Assembly: GCA_035048495.1 (NCBI GenBank) | Contig: CM068543.1 | Coordinates: forward strand, 28,199,751 to 28,263,750 | DNA length: 64,000 bases | Direction of reading: 5' to 3' | Source: Euptelea pleiosperma | Lineage: Eukaryota; Streptophyta; Magnoliopsida; Ranunculales; Eupteleaceae | Shown: piece by piece, positions 34,530 to 45,725 of the stretch | Layout: every line of letters starts with the position of its first letter | Position numbering within the stretch: the first letter of the stretch is position 1 | Translations under genes and position numbers: made by a program | The notes under the pieces: generated by a model | What the model was told of the DNA's origin: nothing | What the model saw: only the letters and a program-made list of their open reading frames with translations | Database searches by the model: none

Positions 34530-35380
34530 GTGGATGTTATCATCTAAGCAGAGCAACGTGGCTCACTCTTAGAGACCACACCGACCGTATGGATGTTTGT
34601 GTTGGAAATTTTTGGCTTAGTAACACTCCCTGAAATTTGAAAGTAATTAGTATTACCCCCTTATACTTTCAAATTATTACCCCCTTGACCTAGTTTAACC
34701 ATCATTTGACTAACCCATGCATCATGCTCCTGTTAATGCACCTGTGAAAGGACCATAATATTGCGAGTACAATGCTGAGGACATGAGGACATGTGAAACT
34801 AAGTCAAGGGGGGTAATCCTAAAGTTTAAAAGTAAAAGGGGGTTTTACTAATTACTTTCAAATTTCAATGGGGTGTTACTAAAATACCCTTTCTATTTTA
34901 TATGTTCCTCTGTTTGATTCAACTTTTTGTTGTTGAGCTTCACGTAAATGTTTGTGTTTGTCTCTTTTTTGACTCAAGGCATACTCTTGTAGCGATAGAT
35001 CGATGTGGAAACAACGTTGGTGAGTGAATTTTGAAAGTCAATTGAATGTGTTTTGGTTAAGGACAAAGTTTGAGACAAGAAAAGTTAGTGTATAATTCGG
35101 TTATAATTTAAAAATTCTCCGTTAAAAATTCGGCCAAAAATTCGAAGAACGACAAATAGTTGCATTTAACCATGTAATTTGAGCATTATTGACCATTATT
35201 TGGGGTACATAGATCCAAAGGTTTGAAATTACTAATCAAGCTGATTTTTAGTATGAAGGTGCCCACCTAGTGACGGACCAAACATCCATGGTCAGAGTCC
35301 TCTAAGAATGTGCCATGTAGCTTATATTGTGGTCCGTCGGTAACTTTGCTGAGATGAAAGTTCTACTCATTTGCTAATTC
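34530..35380. mobile_element. Hairpin MITE copy split by inserted sequence
   Basis: The left arm (CACTCTTAGAGACC...CCGTATGGATGTTTG, to about 34600) and the right arm (about 35165-35350, with GGTTTGAAATTACTAATCAAG, AACATCCATGG and CCTCTAAGAATGTGCC) are the two halves of the snap-back family. They are separated by about 560 bp that include the MITE at 34617-34882. Confidence 0.6.
34617..34882. mobile_element. MITE with inverted repeat TTAGTAACAC...GTGTTACTAA
   Basis: About 35 bp at each end are inverted copies (TTAGTAACACTCCCTGAAAT and its diverged inverse, then TTTGAAAGTAATTAGTA). The inside has ACCCCCTTGACCTAG versus a CAAGGGGGGTAAT-like inverse. No coding capacity. It is probably the insertion that split the surrounding hairpin MITE. 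Confidence 0.75.
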
Positions 35381-35395
35381 CTCTCCCCTTCTAGT

Positions 35396-35820
35396 AGGGG
35401 TGTCAATTTTTTCCGTTTAATCGGAACCGAATCAGAACCGGAATTGAAAATACCGGTTCTGGTTCTACATTTTTGGGAACCGATTAAAAAGTAACCGAAA
35501 CCGGAACCAAACCGACAATAACGGTTCTGGTTCTGGGTAGCCTAATATGAAACTGAAACTGATAAGAACCGGAACTGAACCAATAAGAACCGGTACCAAT
35601 AAATAAATATAGTGTAAATATTGTCATATTCTCAAGATTTGGCCCAATATACCCAGAACCGGAACCGGAACCGACATAAATACCTAATCGATTCTGGTTC
35701 CGAATCCATCACTTTGAGAACCGGAACCGTTAAGGAACCAAACCGATAAGAACCAGAACCGATTGTTCCGGTTCTGGTCACCTTAGGAACCAAACCGGAA
35801 CTGACCCGTTGACACCCTAC
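35396..35820. mobile_element. hAT-type MITE, about 425 bp, CCGGTTCTGG-rich
   Basis: The ends AGGGGTGTCAA and TTGACACCCTAC are inverted repeats. The flanks CTTCTAGT (35388-35395) and TTTCTAGT (35821-35828) agree at 7 of 8 bases, matching the 8-bp duplication of hAT elements. The interior alternates GAACCGGAAC and GGTTCTGGTT units, making it highly self-complementary. Confidence 0.8.
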
Positions 35821-35884
35821 TTTCTAGTGGAAGGTTGAAACAAGTTCGCGCGCCCATCAATGCCAAGTCCACTTTTACTCATGG

Positions 35885-36110
35885 ATGGTGATGTCCGTCC
35901 ATATGAACCACATGGCACACTTTTAAATACCACTGACTGTATGAATGTTTGGCCCATCCCTAGGTGAACCCAGACTAAAAGTCACTCTGATTAAATAACA
36001 AATCAGATTGACATTTAGTCTGTTGATTCACCTAGGGATGGGTCAAACATTCATACGCTTAGTGGTTCATAGTTCATACAGATTACAGCCACATGTGTCC
36101 GTGATCAAAG
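35885..36110. mobile_element. Short internally deleted hairpin MITE
   Basis: Left arm GTATGAATGTTTGGCCCATC with CCTAGGTGAACC pairs with the right arm GGTTCACC-like/CCTAGGGATGGGTCAAACAT. The loop between the arms is much shorter than in the other family members. No target duplication could be assigned. Confidence 0.6.
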
Positions 36111-36184
36111 ACGTCTGTGAGCAAAAATACTCATTGATGATAAGTACTCACTGACACATTTTCATATTTTTGTTAGGCAAATGT

Positions 36185-36585
36185 TAAACTTCTGTCACAA
36201 GATGTTATGACCGAAGCCGGTCACAACCCACAATACTAGTCACGTGGTACACTATTAGAGGACGCTGACCGTATGGATGTTTGACCAGTCCCTCGATGGA
36301 CCTGAAAACCAAAACTCAGCCTGATTAGTGATTTCTAAGCGTTGGATTGAAGTTGTTTTCATGAGTTGATTTTAACCATAGGAATTTGAGCATTATTGAG
36401 CATTATTTGGGTGTAAGGATCCAAAGGTTGTAAATCACTTATCAGGCTAATATTTGGTTTGAAGGTCAACCGAGGGGCTGGCCAAACATCCATACGATCA
36501 GTGCCCTCTAATAGTATGCCACGTGACTAGTATTGTGGGTAGTGATCAGCTTCGGTCATAACATCTTGTGACAGAAGTTTTACTC
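36185..36585. mobile_element. Complete snap-back hairpin MITE, 401 bp
   Basis: The left arm AAACTTCTGTCACAAGATGT is inverted at the right end, and pairing continues through GACCGAAGC, ACTAGTCACGTGG and CCGTATGGATGTTTG towards a short loop. The flanks GGCAAATGT (36176-36184) and GGCAAATGC (36586-36594) agree at 8 of 9 bases, a Mutator-like target duplication. This is one of the best-defined members of the family. Confidence 0.85.
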
Positions 36586-36709
36586 GGCAAATGCTACCCC
36601 ACTACCGGACATAGGTAGCATTTGCCTAATGGTTTGGAATTTTGGATAGCGGCCATTAATCATTGGATTCAAGAGATCCACGGTCCACAAGGCAACAACT
36701 ACAAAAGAA

Positions 36710-37040
36710 TAAATCTTACCAGACAACTGCACACAATATAGCCACGTGGCAATTTCTTACAAGACACTAGTTGGTCAATCTGGACCTATAAACCCAAAAT
36801 CAGCCTGATCAGTGATTTTTAAGCCTTAGTTGAAGTCATTTTCATGAGTTGATTTTAACGGAGGGAATGTGAGCATAATTTACCATTGTTTGGGTACAAA
36901 GATCCAAAGGTTTGAAATCACTAATCAGGCTAATTTTTGGTTCGTAGGTCCACTTAGGGATTGTCCTCTAACAGATTACCACGTGGCTCATATTATAGGT
37001 GGTCCATACTATAAGCCACGTGAGGTTTTACTCATCTTCG
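36710..37040. mobile_element. Hairpin MITE copy just upstream of the esterase gene
   Basis: It has the family core (AATCAGCCTGATCAGTGATTT, ATTTTCATGAGTTGATTTTAAC, AATCACTAATCAGGCTAATT) with degraded outer ends (GCCACGTGG near 36741 and again near 36980-37020). Its right end is about 150 bp from the ATG at 37189, so it lies in the presumed promoter or 5' UTR. Confidence 0.65.
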
Positions 37041-37188
37041 TGAGGCTGACACCAAACATTCCGTTTTCCATTCAAAATTCTTCCAAAGTTGCCACCACTC
37101 AAACCGTATGGTCCGTATCTGTCTATGCTTCGAACGAAACCCCTTTTTCTCTCTGTCTCTCACGAACACCTCTCTAGTCTCTACAATA

Positions 37189-40100
37189 ATGGCGTCGAAA
37201 CCTGCGACTTTGGCGGCAAAGATTTACTGGAGAAATCCGTCGTCCAACGGTATCCTACTATCTATACATACATACATACATGCATCATGTCTCTGTTTTT
37301 CTTCTTTTTGTTGTTGTCTTGTTCTTTTCTGCTATAATAGCAGAGATTTTGTGTATAGAGTGAAGAAATCTGAACTTTTTTTTAGAAATGAGGATTAAGG
37401 TTTGTGTTCCGAAGAAGAGGAAGAAGAGAGGAACATTGGCGCCAGTAATGAGGATCGAAGGCATCGATAATGAGTTGCAGAAGATCATAGGTGCCAACAT
37501 GGATGAAGCGCCCGCAAGACGCCGTGCTCGTGAGGTCTTCAAGGAAATCCAGCTTGGGATTGATCATTGCCTGCTAAAGGTAATTCAGAGATCAACCTTT
37601 GAATGTTCTCTGTTTTTCATTTATTTGTCTCTACAGGTTTTTATGAAGCCTTAATTTAGTTAGAGTTAGGTGGTAGATGGGTTTGATTTGTGCTAGAATT
37701 ACTTAATCAAGTCTCAATTGTTCATACTCGGATAAAGTATATCGTTAATTTGACAACAAAGGGAAAATCCAGAATAAAAATAAAAATAAAAAATTCTCTC
37801 TCTTGTTAACTACACAAAAATATATAAAGGCAAGGAAAAATCAGCATTCAAGCAAGACCCCCTCCCATCTAAACACATAGTCCTCAAACCTAAAACCTTT
37901 GAGCTCTACAAGAGAAGTTCTAAAAAATAGCAAAGCTTTGGTCTTCAAAATTAACACTTCAATCTCAACTTCATTTTAAAAAATGTGATGGTTCCTCTCC
38001 TTCCAAACTGACCATACCAGCACAAATGGAAGTAATATCCAAAGATGAGATCAACGAGAATCAAAGGCCTCAAGGGAACAGCTAGAAAATAGGTAAAAAT
38101 GTAAGAGCTTTGGTTTTTTGCTCAAACACAATTGGAGTATGAATTGTTAGTGAGGTTCTGAAAATTTTTATTCTCCAATGTTTAGTATAAAACCAATGTA
38201 ATAAACTTTGATTTCGTCTAAATTTTGTTATTTTAAAATTCAGAATTAATTCGAGGAAGTTCAATTCAATATGGAGAAATTCTGTAAAAATTTGCTAACT
38301 GTAAGAAATTTGGAGATATGATACATTTACGCATTTGTAATACTAATGTAGCTAAAAATTTATGATAAAAACTTGAAATTCCAAGGAAGATGATTTCGTG
38401 TTCTTCTTTTTTGTGAAGATGATTCCGTATACAACGGAAAAGCAAAGGTTTTAGTCCTATCTTCTTTTTTGTGAATTAGTTGATAGAGGAGGAATATTTT
38501 TTTTTTTTTGATAGGTAAAAAGAGTTTATTGAAAAAAGAGCCTAGGAGGACAAGAAGGCCTCTACAGCCCACAAAAAAACAAAAGAAGAGCATAGAATGA
38601 GAAAAAAACATACAAAAACCACCCCAATCTTTCCCTCCAATACCAAAGAAACCTCTCCTACTCACGGTAGATCAAGGCCTCCCAGTTAAAGACTACCTCC
38701 TCAAAGAAAATCCCTCTCCCCTCACTGTACAACTTAACCCAAAGAAAGATGAGCCCTTTAATCTCTAGAACCAACGCTTCCAACGACATACTCCTCCCCT
38801 CAAAAACTCTATTGTTACGCTCCTTCCAAAGACTCCAAATCACTACCAACGGAGTTAAGGCCCAGAGCCTTTTGCCCAAACCGCTGAAGCCCTTACACTC
38901 CCATGATAGAAGAAGGTCTTTTATGGAGCTGGTTGACACCCAAGCAACTCCAAAACTCCTCCAAAAAATTGACCACACCTCCCAAGCCCACTTACAAGTA
39001 AGAAAGATGTGATCACTGGATTCGCCGTGCTGCAAACAAAGAGGGCAATGATCTACGACGTTGATACCTCTGCTCCACAACAGGTCCATGGTCTGAACTC
39101 TTCCCCGAACTGCGCACCAAGCCAAGAAACTAACTTTTGAAGGCGCCTTGCTCCCCCACACTCGGTTCATCGGAAACTCTTCTGCCCCAGAATCTGCAAG
39201 AACTCCATAGAACGAACGAACTAAGAATATCCCTTTACTATCAAAGAGCCACCTTTCTGCATCCTCCTCTTGGCTGAACGTGGGACTACCCCCCACCTTG
39301 ACATTGAGATCGGCCAATCGGGAGAGCTCCCAATCATAAAGGAAACGATGAAAGCCAAACTCCCAAGCCTGGTGACCACTATTAGGAACCTACATTTCCC
39401 TCACTGTGGCTGTTTTTTTGTTAGAAATAAGAAACAAATCATGGAATTCATTTTGGAGAGGAGTCTCTGAACACCACCTATCATTCCAGAATAGGACTCT
39501 ATCCCCCTTGCCCACCCTAAACATCACCCCCTCCTTAAACTTCTGCATCCCACTCACTATCCCTTTCCATACTCCACACCCATATGAACCTCTAGGGGAA
39601 CCGCTAGACCAGCCCATCACACTCTCACCATATTTGCCTACTATAACACTACGCCAAAGACTATCCCTTTCAATCCCAAATCTCCACAACCATTTTCCTC
39701 TCAGGGCTTCATTCATATTGCGCAGTTTCCTAATCCCTAAGCCTCTCTTCGCCTTGGGCCTGACCACCACCTTCCAACCCACTAGACTTAGCTTTCGACC
39801 ATCTCCTTTACCACTCCATAAGAAATTTCTCATGAGCCTTTCTAATCTCTTTTCCACGCTGACCGGCATCGAATAAAGAGACATGTAATACACCGAAAGA
39901 CTGGAAAGTGTGCTCTTTATAAGCACAAGCCTACCCCCTTTGGATAAAAATCTGGCTTTCCATCTAGATAGACGATTCTCAAATCTTTCAATAATCGGAT
40001 CCCATATGTACTTACTCTTGTAGTTCACTCCCAATGGGAGCCCTAGATACCTGGTGGGGAAGCTACCTATCTGACAGCCTAAAATAGACACAGCCTCGAC

Positions 40101-43100
40101 AACTCTCGCCTCTTGCCCAATCCCCAAAACCTCAGACTTAGAAAGATTAATGTGAAGACCCGACACAGCCTCAAAACAACATAAAATGCCTCTAAGAAAC
40201 AATGTCTCATCCCTACCACCCTGCAAAAATAACATGGTGTCGTCTGCAAATTGAAGGTGAGATATAGTAAATCCGTGATTGCCCACGCTAAAGCCCTTCA
40301 CCCTGCCTAACTCAACAGCTTTCTTCATCATACCCCCTAGCACCTCAATAGCTAGGACAAACAAGAACGGTGATAACGGGTCACCTTGACGCAACCCTCT
40401 CGAACTTCTGAAGAACCCGGCTGGTGAGCCATTAACCAGAACTGAAAAAGAAGCCGTTGAAACACATTTTCTGATCCAACTCCGCCATTTGACCCCGAAA
40501 CCCATCCTCTCCATAACGTAATCCAAAAACTTTCAATTAACATGGTCATATGCCTTCTCCATATCCAGTTTGTCCCTGTGAGTTTCTCCTAAATTCTAGG
40601 ACTTTCTGAGTGTGTCTATTTATGTTTCAAATTTTTGGTTTTTTTTTGTGAAAACACAACTTGATAGAGTATTTTGATTCAGAAGAGTTATTCACTTTCA
40701 CTGAGTACCATCGTGTAATCTTTGAAATTTTACTAAATAATAATCAATATTTTTTTTTGCTGGCATTGCAGATGCAATATGATGGGTTAAGAATGAAGGA
40801 GGTATACAACTTATAAATTCATTATAATCAATGCGCCGTCATTTTAATTTTGGTTCTCATTTTGATGGTAATTGAACATTCCTTTTAAGTGAAGTTCTTC
40901 ACACATGAATCAGTGTCGTGTGCATATGTTAAATGTCATTACTGTCTCTCTATTTTTACATATGGCATTGTTTCCTGTGGACATGTATATTTGTCCTGTC
41001 ATCTTATGATTAAAATCTCTTCCCTTTTTTCAACTGTTTTCTCATTTAAATTATGTTGAATTAATTTAAGTTACAAGTCAAGCAAACCAATATGCAAGTG
41101 CAATCAACATGAAACTGACTACCCCTGCTTTTGCTTTTTCTCCTTTCAATTTAGTGTTCAATTCTATTAAGGCAGCATGAGAAGAGGCTTCATACAGAAT
41201 CTGTCAGCTCATTTTGCTATGCGCTATCAATTGATTAATGCCATGGCTTTCGTACTTTTTTTTGGTCGAAATGCCATGACTTTTGTTACGAGCTTTGGGA
41301 TGATAATGTTTTTATATTACTCGAGCAAAGTTAATAATTTTAGATGCTTTTATACAGTTGTATGAGGTGAATTCTAGAGGATTGGAAATTTTCTCTAAAA
41401 GTTGGCTTCCAGAGACCCCTCAACTAAAAGCAGTGGTTTTTTTTTGTCATGGATACGGAGACACTTGCACATTTTTCGTTGAAGGCATGTGTAATAGTTG
41501 GCAATGGAAACTATGTATTTCTTCTCAAAGCATCTTGAAAAAAGTTGGACCTTAAGTATTCGTACCTATTAATCCCAGGAATTGCTAGGAAGTTGGCATC
41601 ATCTGGATATGGAGTTTTTGCCATGGATTACCCTGGATTTGGTCTTTCAGAAGGCCTTCATGGCTATATTCCAAGCTTCGACATGCTTGTAGATGATGTC
41701 TTTGAGCATTTTTCCAAAGTCAAAGGTGTGATATTACCTCTTTTATATTGGAAATGTTGCCTTACCTTTTAAATAGATTTTTTGTAAATGTCTCGTATCT
41801 ATGTCTATTAAATGATTCTATTTCTTGGTAATCAATGGATAGTAGTTCTTCTTTATATTGGAAAGGAAACGAGAAAACTTTATTGAAAAGGTGAGAACTA
41901 GAGAGTAGGATTCCATTTGTACAAAGACCTATAATATCTTTATCTATGCAAGGATCAGGTTTGGTATTGGTGCTTCTAACGAAAGAGATATGATTCCAAG
42001 GCTCAACTCTAAAATATGGTCTGAGGTATTGACAACGGGTCAAGGACAACCCCATTATACTGGGATTACACACTGAACTTCTCCTAAAATAAACATAATA
42101 AGTTTACTCTGTTTTCTCTGACTAGATGGCAATTTTCAGCTACCCATTGACAACAGACCTCCATCTCTTTAAAAATTCAGATCTAACAGATAAATACTTT
42201 TAAGTTTGAAATCCAAGAGATGGATAGTATATGTAATGTTTTTATTAATGGCTTTAGTTATGAGATTGTTGCCTCCAACGATTTATCACTTCTTCCTTCC
42301 ACACAATCCAATGAAAAGAAATGCATATTTTTGAACTCTGATTTCCGGTAAAGAACCCCTTCTCCTATCATGAAGCTCACTTAATGATATTCAAGGGAAT
42401 ATGTATACCAGCCAAATAAGATATAACCAGTAATCAAACATTCATAAATTCATGGATAAAGAGAATAATTCATAAACCAAACCACCAAAAGTAACATTAT
42501 TTTGCTACACACATTGATAAATAGCTTATATCCTCCAATAAGACACAAGTTAACAACCAAACTATAACTAGTAGCTCCACACAACTGTTTCGTTGCAAGG
42601 AATCTGCAATACGCGACATAACTGAAATCAGATGAGAAATGAGCACACAATCACCAAATCTACTACAATGGAAAAACTAGGACAAAAAAATTAGATTTTA
42701 TATTTTCTCAAAAATAAGTTGGGACGTTTTTGGCATATAAAAATAATGGGAGGGGTATTTTGGGGAAAAACAAGTTTATTGGTGTTGGGCTTGTGTATAA
42801 GCTTTGACTGTGTCTCACGCCTTGCACCTCGATGATTACACCTCAGACTTACACCTTGACTGGGTGAGGCGTAAGCCTCTTAAGTTATAACCCATTCTAA
42901 GCTTAAGCCTCAAGGCATGTAGCCTATGCCTCACCTCAAGGAATATGCCTCACATGCCTCATGGCGTGGTTAATAAAACACTAATCACTTGTACATGGTA
43001 CATTTGTTACTTGCAATTTGTAGCCAAAACAATCAAGATAATGGTAGAATTAAATACTGAAGTAGCTGCTTGTTGTAAGATAAAAATCTCTTTGCTAATT

Positions 43101-44156
43101 TTGGGTTGATTTGGATGTTAGAAAACATGGAGTACCGCAGCCTTCCAACCTTCCTGTTTGGAGAGTCTATGGGTGGAGCCGTTGCTATAAAGCTGCACCT
43201 AAAACAACCTAAAGCATGGGATGGTGCTGTTCTTCTTGCTCCTATGTGCAAAGTATTCTCCTGAACCTGGACATTTATGTAGAGGCCTATTGGTTGGTGA
43301 TATGTGCATTTAATTAACTGAAATATTTACAAGTAGATTGCAGATGCTATGGTTCCATCTCAGTTGGTAACCCGGCTTCTGGTTGGTGTATCTAAATTTC
43401 TTCCCAAAGCGAAGTTAGTTCCACAGAAAGATTTAGCAGTGATGGCATTCAGAGACTTGAAAAAGAGGAAAATGGTTGGTCTCTCTACTTGTCAACAGAC
43501 TATTTCAGAGAAAAGTTTTAGGAGATGCTTGTTTGTAGCACATGGCTTTATTTAAAATTATTGGTGGCATTGGATTCTGTCATGCATTCACCTGCTTGGG
43601 TGCTAATCTGTGATTCTGCATACTTGATGCGACTGCAATATTGCACTCATCCATATTTTTTCTTTCGCAGCTTCTTACATGAGTTTCTGATTCTTCATTA
43701 CGTGAATATATGGGTAAAAATGTTTGTTCTCCGATGAATGTAGGCATCCTATAATGTTATTTCTTACAAGGATAAACCGCGCTTGGGGACTGCTCTTGAG
43801 TTACTCAAAACCACTAAAGACATAGAACATCGATTGGAAGAAGTACGACAATTCCTTGCTCTTTCCTTCTCTACTATTAGAACCTTGGTTGATACTGTTT
43901 AACTCAGAACAGGTATTATAATTCACAGGTTTCTCTGCCATTATTGATCCTGCATGGAGAGGCTGATGCTGTAACTGATCCATCAGTGAGTAAGGCTTTG
44001 TATGAACAGGCAAGCAGTTCAGACAAGAAGCTATGCCTTTATAAAGATGCTTATCACGCACTCATCGAAGGTGAACCGGATGAGATGATATTTGAAGTTG
44101 TTGATGATATCATATCTTGGCTTGATGAGCACAGCATTAAAAATTCCCCCTGTTGA
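37189..44156 (+). CDS. Alpha/beta-hydrolase of the caffeoylshikimate esterase / monoacylglycerol lipase-like family
   Basis: Nine exons join in frame to 384 codons plus TGA: 37189-37249, 37386-37579, 40772-40801, 41358-41484, 41579-41725, 43122-43252, 43337-43474, 43744-43842, 43929-44156. All introns are GT-AG except intron 4, which starts with GC (41485-41486). The protein has a Lys/Arg-rich N-terminus, then a hydrolase fold with HGYG at residues 126-129 (oxyanion region), nucleophile motif GESMG (Ser202), Asp322 in HGEAD and His352 in DAYH, a complete catalytic triad. Family members cleave caffeoylshikimate in lignin synthesis or monoacylglycerols; the sequence alone does not choose between them. 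Intron 2 (3.2 kb) holds an antisense LINE. Exon sequence shows no stop or frameshift, so the gene is probably functional. Confidence 0.93.
38498..40575 (-). pseudogene. 5'-truncated L1-like LINE inserted antisense in intron 2
   Basis: On the minus strand, one frame covers the C-terminal two thirds of a reverse transcriptase (KAYDHVN near the 5' end, RQGDPLSPFLF, catalytic FADD in LQFADDTMLF, YLGLPLG) and the cysteine-rich zf-RVT region (CPLCLQHGESSDHIFLTC, then WKERNNRVFEG). The frame ends near 38658. It is broken by a TGA at 40533-40535 and a TAG at 39390-39392. An A-tail (T-run on the plus strand, about 38497-38511) closes the 3' end. The 5' end is truncated, as is usual for LINEs. A clear target duplication was not found. 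Confidence 0.88.
42790..42990. repeat. GCCTC/GAGGC-rich dispersed repeat
   Basis: This stretch in intron 5 of the esterase gene contains many AAGCCTC, GGCGTAAG and TGCCTCA words in both orientations. Similar patches occur at 47520-47930, 49150-49260, 55200-55380, 55830-55910, 56640-56770 and 57080-57370. They look like remains of one self-complementary transposon family, but ends could not be defined. Confidence 0.5.
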
Positions 44157-44324
44157 TCAATTGTGTATTTCATATAATTATGATTACACTTTAATTTTCA
44201 TTGTTAATTATTTAACAAGCTAGTCTTGTATTATTTTGAATAATTAAAGTATTGTACTCTATTATTTTGAATAATTCAGTTAATTTATCAGTCTACTTGA
44301 ATTAGATTCCTCGGAGACTTTGCA

Positions 44325-44410
44325 GCATGGTTCAAAGTTTCAGTCGAAACCGAAGCGTTTTGTCCATTTTGTTTCGGTTTCGTTATAGGACGAAACTACA
44401 TATGTTTCGT
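44325..44410. repeat. Fragment of a GGTTTCG-rich repeat
   Basis: Begins AGCATGGTTCAAAGT and continues with repeated GTTTCGGTTTCG-like words. The same start and style occur at 58332-58550, so both are copies of one repeat family. It lies about 170 bp past the esterase stop codon. Confidence 0.55.
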
Positions 44411-44449
44411 TATAGGCACACAAGTAAACCTTCGCAGTCAACAACGCCG

Positions 44450-44650
44450 CTGACTGCAGCCAATACGAGCCATGTGACACAATTCTTAAGAGGACACTGA
44501 CCATATGGATGTTTGGCCAATCACTAAGTAAAACTACAAACCAAAAATCAGTCTGATTAGTGATTTAAAACCTTTGGATCTTCGTACTGAAATAATGCTC
44601 AACCCATGGAAATAACCTCAATCCAACGCTTAGAAATCATTCAATGCTCC
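44450..44650. mobile_element. Half of a hairpin MITE
   Basis: Only the left arm and loop region of the snap-back family are present (GAGGACACTGACCATATGG, TGTTTGGCCAATCACTAAG, AATCAGTCTGATTAGTGATT). The right arm is missing. Confidence 0.6.
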
Positions 44651-45589
44651 CATCGGCATGTTTCTGTATTTAAAAAAACCCATTTTCAGCCTACAAGCTC
44701 ATGTCTTGTGTACGAGGAGCAAGAGACCAAGTATGATTTTTCTGGAGTGCAGGGAGTGTTGGATGATGGATCATCCATGGTCATATCCACTTGGAAAGGT
44801 GGTGATGAAGTTGTAGGAGATGAACTAGAAGAGAGAGTCCAAGTGGATGTTTCACCAGTAGCAGTGACGATCTAGAGACAAGTAGACGTGCAACCAAGAA
44901 CAATAAAGAATGAACCGTGGCACTATGGTTCGAAGTCTCGGCCGATCCCGTTCTGGATCGGAAGCCACCAATCTGAACAATATTTGGGCGATTCTCCATC
45001 ATATAGGTGCACCAAATGAACCTATGGTCAAGCTGTAACGTCCCCTCAAGGCCAAGGGTGGCACCAACACAAGCCAAAAGCAACGCAGTCTAGGTCTTTA
45101 CTTCTAGGACTCGGGAGTGATCAAAATCAAACTGGTGAGGAATCAGTCGATATGAGATACTGGCCCAGCTGAGTGTCTATAATGCTCTTAAAATGTCACC
45201 TGAGTTAAGGATTTCGCTGGTATATGCTCTCTCAAACCCAAATTACTTCACAGATGAAGTTGAACAAGAAAGAGCGAATAATCAAAATGAAACCAAATAG
45301 GATCATTTCAGGGGCAAACTGGGATGATTTGATGCATTCAAGGCTAATCGTCCGTACAAATTAGTGTTTGACATGGTCGATTAGTGGTATTTGAGAAGAT
45401 TAAGCACTCAACTGATTTAAAAACAACAGAGAGGAATCCAGATTCATTTTCATCATCTAATAATGATGAACATGAATAGGAGGAACTTCCATGTATCAGC
45501 ACAAAAGAACAGAGTCTCCTTCGCAAAAACCTCAAAGAGCATCTGTTGGCAACAAAATTTTCTCCATCCCACATTATTGAGATATTTTT
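44651..45589. other. No gene seen
   Basis: About 900 bp with short frames but no recognisable domain, splice pattern or repeat. The segment near 44940-44990 (GGCCGATCCCGTTCTGGATC) is inverted-repeat-like and may be transposon debris. Confidence 0.4.
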
Positions 45590-45725
45590 GCACCAAAACT
45601 AGAGACGCTACATGTAGAATCACTATGCCACATGGAGCATTCCTTTGTCCCACTAACCTTATGGATGTTTAGCCCACTTCTTGCTAGATCCATACATGAA
45701 AAATCAGCTTGATTGATGATCTCTA
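45590..45725. mobile_element. Degraded hairpin MITE fragment
   Basis: Weak matches to the left arm of the family (CTTATGGATGTTTAGCCCA, ATCAGCTTGATTGATGAT). It is too short to define ends. Confidence 0.45.

Noticed and set aside
39406..39876. 156-codon plus-strand frame in the LINE
   Set aside because: It is the antisense of the reverse-transcriptase frame; no independent support.
41545..41772. Small separate esterase frames at individual exons
   Set aside because: They are single exons extended into introns; the nine exons join into one gene.
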